Below are positions 12,901-25,200 of a stretch of DNA of 64,000 nucleotides, piece after piece. The notes under the pieces were generated by a model. It did no database searches. It was not told the DNA's origin and saw only the letters and a list, made by a program, of their open reading frames with translations. Position numbers and translations under genes: made by a program. The DNA is from Monarcha castaneiventris obscurior. Lineage: Eukaryota; Chordata; Aves; Passeriformes; Monarchidae. Where the stretch lies: assembly GCA_026261815.1 (NCBI GenBank), contig JAMPIT010000894.1, forward strand, positions 53,941,147 through 54,005,146, in the 5' to 3' direction. The stretch's first letter is position 1, and every line of letters starts with the position of its first letter.

Positions 12901-15900
12901 CCTGTGGCTGTCAGATGTTATGTTCAAGCATGGAAATAACTGAGTTTAAATATCATTTTCCAAAGTGGAACTGGCAATGACCTTGTATTCTCTTCCCAGG
13001 GAGACCTGGACCCATCTGTGTCTGTGTAAAAGCTCTGTGGTGCTGTAATGGTCAACTCACAAAGGCATCTGTGGAAAAGTGTCTAATTTCCATAACATCT
13101 ACCAGAGTCAGCACTGTGGGGTGGAGCTCTGTTAAACCCCCTCCTTGGTGCCTCTCTCAGTGAAGTGGATCAAGGGCTGACAGAAGGAAGAATCCTGCAT
13201 ATTTGCAGGATGTGAAGGTCTTGGCATGAGGTTGTTTCTGGTATTCATCTCACATTGCAGGGAAACATCAAATAATACATATGGTTCAGCACTTGGAGGG
13301 GGGAGTGCAGGATGCTCATCCATGATGCTGGGATTTAGATGAAGTTCTGCCATGTGGGAACAAAAATTCACAGGAAACACTTGATGCTCTTGAAATATAT
13401 TTAGAAAAACATTTGTGCCAACGGAAAGTCATCTCCCATTTTGAGTTCGCACTGGGCAAAATTGTTTATCCTAATGTAAACCATTTGACTGAGTGATTTC
13501 ACAACTTCTTTTACTGTTTTTTTTCTTTGAATTTTAATTTTTGTCTTTGCCTCTCCTGAACAATCATAGCTTTCCCTGCCTATGAAATTCCAGTATTAAG
13601 CTTCTTAATGAAACAGGGAGAATTCAAGGATTTAGTTAGCATAAACTGTAATATCACCTTTAATAGATGGATCTCAAAAACTACAGTTAGCTATTTTAAC
13701 TGTAATTGATGACATATGCTTTTCACATTAATTTATTTGGATTTCTAAGGCGGCAAATTCTAATCAGTAGTCAGTTTTATTCTTTTTGACTCCTGAGGAA
13801 GGGAGTTTGCTGTGTAAAACCTTCCATTAGTTGTTATATAAACAAATCACATCATGCTTACAACATGCCATTATTGCCTGACAAAATCTTGTATATCATA
13901 TTTGTCAAGATTTCTGCCTCCTTATTCCCTGTGTTTCCATTGCAATGCTCAAAGACAGCTCTTCCATTTCTAGCCTAGAGCCTTAATTATCTTTAGGCCT
14001 TGAGCTGGAGATAAGCCCATGCTAGTAAAATGTTTGTGTGTATCTTGGAAACATAATCAGAATGGTGTTAGCAGGGTTCATGTATTACATGTCATACAGG
14101 CAAACCCAGCAGCCATCTTCCCAGAGCAAGTGATTACCCTTATCTGATTCATTCTCCAAAGAATTGCCATGTCCAAGAGCTATTTGATAACCAGTGAAAG
14201 GGATTTTGCTGACAAAAGTAGTTTACAAGTCCGAGTTTCCAATCCAACAAAAGATGTTTAATGTGTATACCTAAAATCTGTGGGACAGTTCCTCTGTTGT
14301 AAACAGGTGTTTGCTGGATTGAGGCTCAATGTAAGCACTTTGAAAGGTGTGGATTTTACTATGACTTACATGAATTACAAAGGGAAAAAGGATTAACATT
14401 TAAGTCATAATGGCCATATTAACTTGGTCTTCACGTGCAGATGTACTTACATATTTCGGTTGTTCTTGATGGCAGCGTAAGAATATATTACTGACAATCT
14501 ATAAAACCGGGGAGATTTATTTGATTAAGCTCTTTCTTCTGTTTTTGTTGCAAAAAAATACTTCAGTGTCTGTGGAGGCTGTGGTGAGTCACACTGTGGT
14601 TACAAATGTCAACTGCAGAGAGTTTCTTCTCCAAGCAGCTACAGAAGGGGTAGGACTTTATGGACAGTTCTTGCTAAATGCTGCTTTTCCATTTTAGTTG
14701 GAATAAGGCTGATGGATGGACACAGTAAAGGGGAGAGAATGCTCCAATGCACTCGTCAAGTTTGCTGTCCATTGAAGCAGACAGAGAAAAAAGAATCAAT
14801 TGAATGTTACTTCACCATCACCAAGTGGGAAAGTGGCACATGAGAGAAAAAGGTGGACCACAATCATATAGCCTTGTTTTTTGATATTAAATGATGGGAA
14901 GATGGGAGAGGGAGAAGAATATAAGGCAGAGGAGTTTTATTTTAATTTTCCCCAAAATACGTAAAATTGAGGCTGCATGGTCTGAACCATTTGCCATTAA
15001 TGTGGATGGAAAGCCTTAAATACACATATAAGTGCTTGTAAAATATGTGAGTTTTGCCTTTCTTTGTTTCCCAACTAACATGATTATTATATGTTCTTAA
15101 AATTTTCAAATAAGATTTTTTTTTTCTGCTTTTAGCTTGCCCAGACCTGTCTTACAATTGATTTCAGAACAACTGGTCTAACTTGAAGTGTTCCATTGTG
15201 TGGAACAGTGATTTCAAATGTTGTATGACTGTATTTTCTTGGGATGATTTGCCTTCATGTTTCTCTTCCTTGGGACAGCCAAGAAAGCTAAGAAAATCTG
15301 TCTCCACATAGCTACCCAACTGAAACAAATGAGAACTGTGCCTGACAAGATGTTTTTTGTATTTCCTGCTCCCTCTGAAGGGCTTTTCAAGGAAAAGAAA
15401 TAATTTAACTCCAAGAAAAAATGAGACAATAGAATTACTAGAGGAAAAAGGATGGATTCAGTAATGTTTCGATTTAAATCAGAAAATGAATCCCCAAATG
15501 TATTTCCTGGTACTTAAATTTAAACCCAGCTATTATTTTTCTGGCAGAACAGAAGTGCCTTGAAAAAAATGTTGATTTTACAGACACATATTTTATGTCA
15601 GCCCCTCAATATTTGAAAGGAGACTGGACCAGTGAGCTGGCATGGAACAAGGACACCAGCCTGGTTTGCTGGGGGGCTCTGTGGTTATCCAGAGCTCATT
15701 TCCTGACCAGCAGCTGCCCAGTGCTGCCTGTTGCCCTGTGTGAGGGCTGCCTGGCTCCCAGGGGCACGGCAATGACACTTATAAAGGGCTAAGGCTAAAG
15801 CTGAGATTTAGGAGCAGCACAAAAAAATAACCAGTTTCTTCCACCACAAATACCTTCAGTGGGTATGATGAATTTTGCTTGTTCTGGCAGTGTGCTTTTC

Positions 15901-18900
15901 TGGTGCTGTTAGAGTTTTTGTGGCTAAGACCACAATATATTTAAGGGAACTGGAGTTACTAGAAAAGGCATTATACAAATATATGACTGGTACCCCTGAA
16001 ATCAATACACTGAGTCACAATCTTACAGCAACTGTACAGGTATTAGTGCTTCTCTTCGTTAGATTCAGGGAGTTCAAATTAAATAATAAATGTAACTGTG
16101 CAGGGAAAAAAAATCCTAAGCCTCATAAGCATATAGGATGTATAGGAAAGTCTTTGATGAAGAAACACAATATTTATGCTGCCCTTCTTCATTGTTTTAT
16201 TTCATCTAACTAAAGAAATTCACATGGTTTGTAGTGAACATTTTTAAAAAGGTGAAAGTACAATTCTTTCAGTACTGGCTAAAATTTCCTAATGTTGCAT
16301 AAAAAATACGTTGTTAAAATTGATTGTGCTTTTCTCTGCTCTGTTAAATCTTTGAAATGGAATATATGTGGCTGTGTTATTGCATTAAAATGGAGATATG
16401 TGTGTAGATGTATATATGCTCTATCTGCTGGAACAGCTTTCAAAGAAAATTGTGCCTGTTCTTGTTTAAATATAAAAATTGAATTTCATTTCCCTTTAAT
16501 TTGAAGAAATTACTGCTCCCAGTAGTCATAGAAACTGCAAATTAGAACAATGTATTGAAGATAACCATCAGTAGAAATTCTGAATATTGAATAGAGTTTC
16601 CTTAAGTTTTTACCTGAATCTATCAAACACAGCAGCAGCAGCAATTTGATTATTACTTAAGGCTTAATGGTAACAGTTGTTAGGACTTAAATAAAAGGCT
16701 ACTCTGCATTTGGTGTTGGCTATCCAGCAAATACTGAAACCTGTTTTCTGACATGAACAAAAATCTCTCTGACTTGCAGCACAGTACCATTCATGCCTTA
16801 CAAACCATAGAAAGGTAGAAGTTGAAGGTATTCTTCTACAGTTAGATGAAAACCTTTGTTAAGAGCATCTGGGCTTATCTTTATTTCTGAAGTACAGAAA
16901 CTGAGGTTTAAAATTCTATATTTAGTATCTACATAGACTCCAAAAATGTACTAGCTGTCTGTAAAATATGTAAACAAGAATATTATCAGATCTGTACCTC
17001 TAAATAATGCAATTACAGACACTGATGAAGTAATTGGAAATGGAATTAGTAATCATATGATTGTGTAGAATTACCTGATCTGATTTGCGTGCTCAACTGT
17101 GAAGAATTATGCATGTGAATCAAGCTTGGTAAATAATTCATAACTTATCCTATAGTTAATTAATGTAACATCATTTTTCTTGGCCTGCACTTTGTAGGAG
17201 AGCAATGTTTCCCTGAAATGAGCAATCTTTTGATAATAATTGCCAATATCTGGGAATAAGGTCTGGTTTGCAAACTTTTCAATGTATAGCAACTATTATT
17301 TAGTATCTGAAAAGTGTTGGTAAATTCTAATTGGTCAAACAAACCTCCTTCTTTTTCTGTTTTTCTCACCTGACTGAAATAATGCTTGGGTGTAGAGTAC
17401 TGGTATGAGAACATGCCTTAAAAACAGACTTTCTGCATGTTTTTAATATGTTCCCCTCACCTCTAAATCACAGCCTTTGGTGTCCTGGAGTCAAAATAAT
17501 TGATAGTGAGGAGTGGAAGTAAAGATCAGCAGCTTGGTTACTTGCCATAGGAAGTACCTACGGTGAAAATTAGTACTGGGAAAATGTTTTCGTGGGTTTA
17601 ACAGCAGAATTTGGCTTCAGGTTAATATTTAGATACCAGTGGGGTTCACGGTATTTTAAGGCACCTACTGCTGGAGATTGGACAATTACTGGCATCTAAT
17701 GATATTGCAGAAACTACAGTGAATTTGTTAATAGGGTATAGGTTTGGCTACTGGGTCTTGCCAACAAAAGAGAAATCTGAATGAGACAGTGCACTAGCAA
17801 AGTGAAGGGAAGTGTGTGCAAGACTCCTCCATGTGTATGTTTGTTATTCCATCAGAATCTTGGGCCAGAACTAAAGGAATACTAAATATTTTATAAAGGA
17901 TTCTATTTCTGTTCCCAAAGGCTCGAAATGTGAAAACCAGATATGCTTTTGAGAGCCTCTGTGCACCATGGAGTCCTGAAACTTTTGAAAGCAGTTGCAG
18001 GAATTTGGATTGCTCTCTGGAATACTGTCAATATTTAATAACCAGGAAGTGTCAAAATAGAATTTGGTGGTAGGCAAGTGAGTATCACAATGTTAATTTC
18101 TCCCTTACTTTGATAGTCCATGAAAGGAACACTGTATAATGCAACTGACAGTTACAGGTACTTTTTCTTGAGGCAATGTATTCTACCTGTGGGCTTCATT
18201 TCAAGGTGTCATTCAAGGAATTGTTTTAAATTTCTGAAGTGTTTTAATCATTTGAGTCCTGGTTTTCTCCAAGCTTGCACTCTTTCCTGTAATATAGGGG
18301 CAGAATGAAATATTTTGAGTATGGAGCACGCATAGAGCAAGAAGATCTGTAAAACTCTTACAATGTTAACAATACAGTGGTGAAATGTTTTGTTGTTTGG
18401 GATTCCCATAGAACAGAAGATCTAACTCCTTCCATCATTTTCAGACGGAAGAAATACTTTCAATCTTTCCACTTTAGTAAAGTGGGCTCTTTTTCAATAT
18501 TTGGAGAGGTTTTATTTGAAATTTTATGAAAGCTCACAATGCTTCTCAAGTACTTCATGTAGGTTTTATTATTAATGCCTGTCTAATACTTTGTGTATGT
18601 TGCCTTTTTATAAAGCCACTTGAGGAAAAAGATGTATATACTGTCAGAGATAGTCTGCCTTGTTTATATTTGAATTTGTATCTTGAAAGGGAGGGCAAAG
18701 GGTGAAAAATCAATTTGTGGACCTTTTCACTGAGGAAATACTGCAGAGAAATGATTCACTGCAGTCTATTGCTCATGAAGAGAAGCAGCTTAGAGAAATC
18801 TTTACAGCCAAGGGAATCTTAAACTCAGTGAAGCAGGAAGCTATGAAGCCATCCCTAGGTTAGAAAGGGAGGTTTCTAAAATTGGGATATTATTTAAACA

Positions 18901-21320
18901 AGTCTGCTCTAAGTTAGCAGTTGAATATTTTTTCTGAGTTTATGCACTTTGGATGAAAAATGTAAAAATTGTCCCTCCTCACTGATGTAACTGCTGATGT
19001 TTAGATTCAGGTTTTTTCTGTCTTCCCATTTCTCATTTTCAGAATTCTGTTGAGACCTGCTGCTCTTGCTGATCAACACCCAAAACACCTGGGCTAGATC
19101 AGTTCTGCCCTAAGAGATCTGCAGAACAGATTTTTGTCCTAAAGCATGGGTGTCTCTTCAGCATGGTTTATGCTCAAAATGCGTGACATTACCTATAGTT
19201 GGAAGTATGGAAATGGCACTGCTGTCAAGGAATACTCCAAGTGGGATGGAATGGATGGATGCTTGTCTGAGGACATGCACTGTAGCTGTGTCAGGCCAGA
19301 CCAGACCCTTCAGAGCAGAGAAGGGACAATGAGATGATTTAGTTCTCCTCCCTCCATCTGTTTTACAGGAGGGCCCAGTGCTGGAGGGAAACTGCAACAC
19401 CTGTGTGAGCTGCAGAAATGTTCTGGGTGTGGCTTGTCCAGTTAAAATTTACATAGGTAACATTTCCAGACAAAGCTTGAAGTTCCCCCTCCTACTTTTT
19501 CCTTCCCCTTCCACCACCATTAAAGCCAGAAAGCCCTTTCAGACCTTTTCTAAACACAAACCAGGTCTGGTTTGTCTGGGTAATTTCATATATGTTGGTC
19601 TGTTTATTTCCTCTTTTTTTTTTTTTTTTTTAAAATTTTCTTTGAAGGAAACCTTCATTTAAAATCCATTTTTATGGGAAAATCTCCTCTAACTGCCTAA
19701 TCACTCTTCCCAGGTGATTTCTAATACCGTTTTCGGCTTCTGTTACTGTCATTGTTCTGTTATTTGTCATTATTCTTTGAAAGTAACGGAATGGTTGAAT
19801 ATAAGCTTGTTTTAAGAACTAGTATTTTGGTTGACATCTTTATGCCTTTTTTGGTTTTACAAAACCCTGCACCAATGTTTTAGGAAATACTAAGTTTCTT
19901 GTTACGAAATATTCTGCCTACTTCACTCCAGAAATACATGTTAAAAACCCCACACAGAAACCTCTATGTGCTGCATAGAGAGATCATTCAAGTTCTGTTA
20001 GTTTGGGCATAATTTGTTAGAAACAGGACTGGCTTTCTGCCTGTCTTTCCTTGATCTCTGAGGAGCAAAGGATGCATGCAGAGAAGCATTTCCAATTATA
20101 AATTATTTCAGGTTTTCAACTGACTGGTTTGAGATTTGATATCCTGTCATCATTCAAAGGTGAGAGGATTAGGTTAAACAAACCTTTCCTTTAGCAGCAG
20201 GTAAGCAGATAAGCAGTGCAGTAAAGTAAGATGGCTACTGCAACTTAAGTGGGATTTTGTATGGGGTGAAATGATTTTTTGACAGTTACTCAATTTGAGA
20301 TGCAGATCAGAGAAATAGGAGAAAAATATTAGGATTTTCTGTTTACTTTATAGTCAGAGGAGAAACTATTCCTTGTCAAAGTGGAATAAAACCTTTTCTT
20401 CCACAAACTTATGCATTTGAAATTGAACATGAATTTTGAATAAATAGACATGCAAATGCTTTATCATAAGCAGAAAACTTGTGAAAATACAATCCTTAGC
20501 CTGTATTTTCAGTGTGCTAGCCTAAAGGAGACAAACAAATAAAAACTGAAATATTCTCTATAGTTGTGGGGATAAGGGACACCCAATAGTCTTCCAGCAG
20601 GGCACAAAATTTACAGAGGCTGTGGGATAAAGCCAAACCTCCACAGATGATCTTCAGGGAGACTCTCTATTAAGACACCAAACCAACTGGGTTAGACTTT
20701 TTCCAATATGGCAAAGGGAATGAGAGATTAGGGAGGAAATGGTGGAAATTACTCTGACCATGAAAAAATAAGGACGAGAACCCCAACTGAACCAATGGCT
20801 ACTCTCACCCCTTGAGAAGTCCTTGTTGTAGAACATGAGCACACTGCCTGGAGAAGAGGTGCCATGGGAGTTGTGGACCTGCGCTGTAAAGAGAGTGATT
20901 CCTTGTCTTGCTCTAGAGGTGAACAGAATCACAGTTCCCTGGGAACTTTTTCCTTCTTTGCCTGTGGCCTCTTAATGAAAATGCTAATATTTAGCATTTA
21001 AAAAAATTTCTTTTTTAATGTATTATTAATTGAATATTCATATTCACCCCAAAATCCAGGGGCATTCTCTGATTTGATGACAGTCTTTTTAACGTAATTT
21101 TTGGCTTTAAGGTAATAATTCAGGACAAAAATATGGCATCAATTTTTCTATAAACATAAAAAAATTTGATTGCAAGTGGATATGTTTCAGAACACGTTTT
21201 TTTTTTTTGTACTTTGTTTCTTTTGAAAAGAAACATTTCCTATTCATTCCCACGAAGCAATGTCAACAATACTGTCAGTAAGAAAGATTCCTCTGCATTA
21301 CTATGAAATTTTAATTTGAA
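9912..21320. other. 11-kb stretch of unique A+T-rich non-coding sequence
   Basis: No gene is recognised across the stretch. Simple features are a run of 15 T at 11169-11183, a 12-bp palindrome (TTTAAGCTTAAA) at 10378-10389, a short CAG run near 16630, and a run of 18 T at 19614-19631. A slightly G+C-richer patch at 15600-15790 has open frames on both strands but no splice signals or protein motif. A candidate recursive splice site near 20200 is described in the findings. Confidence 0.55.
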
Positions 21321-21450
21321 AAGACAGTGGGTGACTGAGAGCTGGCACAGGTTTCCTCGAGAGGTGATGGAGTCTCCATCTTTGAAGATACTACAAAGCT
21401 GGACATGGTGCTGTGGGGCCTTTTCTAGGTGGTCCTGCTCGAGCAATGGA
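21321..21450 (+). mobile_element. CR1 LINE 3' UTR fragment, tail missing
   Basis: The run GAGAGGTGATGGAGTCTCCATC, then TTTGAAGATACTACAAAGCTGGACATGG in diverged form, then CTAGGTGGTCCTGCTCGAGCA matches the order of blocks in the sense CR1 3' UTR. The final GGTCCCTTCCAACC block and octamer tail are absent. The fragment ends near 21450, close to the LTR-like segment. Confidence 0.65.
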
Positions 21451-21512
21451 TGACAACACAACTTCCTGACACTTTCTGTACCTTAATTAGACCTCCCTGG
21501 ATGGGGGAGATT

Positions 21513-22250
21513 TGTTAGAGTCTTTGCCAGGAGTCCAAGAGATGAACAGGACCTTCAGCATTCTCTGCTTTCAGATAGTTGTTTATTAAGTCTTGCCAGA
21601 GAAATAGAGTCACTAACGTGACCCAGACACAGCACAGAGCAGAGAATGCAAGAGAAGCCAAATTATCAAGATTACACAGTCTTTTTAAAGGTAAATCACC
21701 CAATGAAAACTTAAAACGAAAGATATTTTCACTTTTCCACCAGTGTTCAATAGATCACTTTGTCATGTAGACAGGAACTGCGGAATTCTTTATCCAATCA
21801 CCTTAAACTACTTCTACTGCAGAATATGGAGTAATAGAAGCAGAAGGTCTGGAGAACAACAACAATTCTCCTTTTTGGAGTTTTTACTTTTTATCTATTT
21901 ACTATATTAACAAACCCAAAAACTCTAAATTCTTCACCCTGTGACAATCTTACATAATATTCTATCACCTAGTTCACACCAGTGTAGATTCTAGTTCTTC
22001 CCAGAGGGCAGGCAATTTTCTGCATGGATGAAGGTCAAAACCAGTGTTGTCCAGGGGAGTAGAACCCTTCAAAACAGGCAGAGAAATATTCTCTGCACTC
22101 TGGATTCCCACAATTTCCAGAGGTCACTCCCTACCTCAGCCATTCCATGATTCAGTGGAAAGTCAATTAATTGGTCATCATTGTTTCAGAGCACTCAAAG
22201 CAACAATGTCTAAATACATGCTGACCCTGTAGTATAGTTCTCTCTACTTT
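21513..22250 (-). mobile_element. possible antisense retroviral LTR (solo)
   Basis: Read on the minus strand, the segment has the order of a retroviral LTR. A TTTAAAAAG TATA-like box lies at 21681-21690. About 100 nt downstream is an AATAAA poly(A) signal (21582-21587). A U5-like stretch follows and ends in CA at 21513-21514. No primer-binding site follows the CA end, so it would be a solo or 3' LTR. The right (U3) boundary is unclear. A 5-bp direct repeat AGATT flanks 21513-21668 and would instead define a 156-bp element, but that match could be chance. No retroviral protein frame is seen nearby. The family was not identified. Confidence 0.4.
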
Positions 22251-25200
22251 TCACAGGCCTCTTAGGGGTTTTGTTTTTTACCTTTTGTTTGTGTCCATTT
22301 TTCCTATATGCCCATCATTTTAATTTCCTTTTTTTCAAATTTTCTTTTATTTTTTTTTCTTTCCTATTTTTTTATTTGCTTGGTTTTAATTGAAATGTAT
22401 TTGCTGCCTTGTTCTGAATGGAGGAAGTCTTGTGGCTGTCCTCTGATAAAGGCTTTAAACACTTCATGCTGATAAACCAGTCTCATCCTTGCAAAGTTCA
22501 TTATTGACTGAGAAGAGTTCCAAGGTTTGTTACTGTGGCAATTAAGGTTCTATCCCAAGCTCATTGAAAATTAGTGACAAAGTGTAACGACCTTAAGTGC
22601 AGGATCAATCCATCTCAACAGGCAGACAGAGAGTGATACAGTGTAGCTATCTTATGACAAGGAGCAAAATGTGATTTAACATAAATCCCTTTTTTTCTTT
22701 TTTTCCTTTGGTTTTGTTGTTGTTGTTTTTCTCTCTTTTTTTTTTTCCTTACAAAAAGCCTAATGAAGCTTGCTATTGAATAATTAATGAAAAAAACTGG
22801 TATCAAAGTTTGTCAAAATTACACCCTCCATTCCAGGCTTGGTACGCCTTCAAATAATTGAAAATAATATCAGACTTTCCACCTATAGTTTAATTATGCT
22901 GTTTATATTACCATAGCTTTATTGCTATATCTGTGTAGTCTTTTTGATCTCAGAAGTAAAATTAATTTGTTTGTATTTTCCTTCTGATTCTATTTGTTTC
23001 ATTAAATTGTGAAATGTGAGCCTAATCAGCCATCAGGCATTCAGCTCAACTGCATTTAATTTCTTGAGCAGAACAAGCACCCTATGATTTCTGATGGGCC
23101 AAAATAAACATTTTATTTGTTTACATTCTGAATGCAGACAGGATAAATAATTATAAATTCAGTGCAGTGTGAAATGTCTAACAAAAAGTGTCGTTTCATG
23201 AAAAATATTGGAAGAGGCAGTCTAATATATTTGCAAATTTATTCCAAGAACTGGGTTTGTTTCTGTGTACTGTAAAGAGGTGTGGAGTTGGAAGAGAAAG
23301 CTGTAAGAATTGTTTCATATTTGCTTCCCCTTTCCTTCTACATGACTAATGAAAACAGAACATATTCAGATCTGAAGAATGTTCTGACAATTACATAAAT
23401 GCAACCAATATAAGGCAAAACTTATCTCTGAGAAACAAGCTTGTGTTTATTTTCCTCAAACTGCTCTGCGTACTGGCACAATACAGAGTTAGAGATTATT
23501 TGTTCTAGAAAATGTATGTAAGAGTTTCTTCAATCAAATCTGTGCAAAACACGTATTTTATATCTGTATCAGATAGTTTATTCTGCTGGCCTTTATAGCT
23601 TTTAATAATTTTATACCTGTCTGCCTGTTCCAGCTTCTGGAAATTTACTGTAGACTGTCATGGCATTTAGATATCTGATGATCACATTGTGGTTGGTGCT
23701 GGCTTTAACGAAGAAACATTTCAGTATTCCAATTTCCTTAGTTTGTGACAAAGGCTTAAGATAAAAAATCCTAATACATGCCTAAACTTCCAATCTTACT
23801 GTAAAAGCTGCTCCATACTTTGTGTTTTAGTAGAAGTGTATGCAATCCTTCAAGTCATTCTGCACATACACATTTTCATACATTTAACTAATTATATCTG
23901 CTCCAGTAGGACATTATATGAGTCAGATTATTTGGCTTCTGTAAAAGTCTTTGTAGGACTTCGTTCAGCCCTCATTGAAGGCTTTATCATGTGGTTCTCA
24001 TTGAAATTAGTGGACATTTTACTTTCAGCATAATTTAAATAGAATTGGGATAGGGTATCTTGGGATCCCAAGAGATAATAATGGTCTGCATTTTAAAATT
24101 TTGCCTGCAGAAGAAATGGTATTACATCTGCTCTGACATAGTCTTGAACACAATTACATATGCACAGAATTACAGTGAGGAGGCTGCAAAAGCCTCAACT
24201 GCATCCTAGAATACTGGAGGAGGTGGAGGGCACTTAAGGTCCTCCATTCAGTAGTAGTGATTCCAATCATGAGCATCCACTGAGCCAGCCTTAACTCTGT
24301 TAAATATTCTCAGCTCTTTAGGTGCTAGATTAATAGCTTGTGTTGCCTGGTGCTGCAGTACAGTGACTCACATTTCCCCTGTGCTGTAGACACATTCCAC
24401 TTGGCCTGAATTAAATGATCCTGAATCGGACTGCATCAGAATTTTCAGTACTCATGCCATAATCATATCTGGATCTAATTAAACTAGCTCAACTTTTTAC
24501 ATTCTCAACGAAGCAACAATATTACTCCCCATCTGTGATTTTTATTATGCATAAATGTTCATGCCTTTCTAGGTGGATTAAATAAATTGCAAAGATTAGG
24601 ATAACAAACCTGAATGTCACTACTGTGCACCGTGGTGCTAAAGAAAGGTTTGCAGATGATGGGAGGAAGAACAGAGTAAGTAGGGTCAGAAGAAATTATC
24701 TTAAAACTGGATTGATAAATCAGACGCCATCCTTATGGGAAAGCTGATATTTTAATGACAGGTTCCCAGTGGGATGTTTGCCATATGTGGGGAAAGCTTT
24801 ACTCATAGTTGAGAGGCCTTTTTTTGGCCCTGATCAAAGGTGATGTTGGTGGAGACAGGAGATGGAGAATTACTTAGATCTGGTGTACTTGGTGCTGTCC
24901 CCAGCACTTAAAACGTGGCTATACTGAGCTCCCAAACTTGCTCTCTCCCGTTGTCCAAATGAACATAGTGAAAAGTAACTAGAAGTGTTTATAATTTCAT
25001 AAGGATCTAAGGAGAGACTAGGTTTTGGTCTGGCTATTTTTCTTGTTTTACAGTTGCCCAAATCAAGAGAGAATAGTGTTTTCTGTGTGGGAGCATTGTC
25101 TTGACAGCACATGGATTTCCTATGCTTGACAATGCTGTAGTTCCATCTGTGCCTCAGAGGGTAAAGGGAGGATCTCAGTGTCCATTACATGGGGACTCAG

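Noticed and set aside
16628..16645. CAG trinucleotide repeat
   Set aside because: Only about four units in non-coding sequence; too short to be notable.
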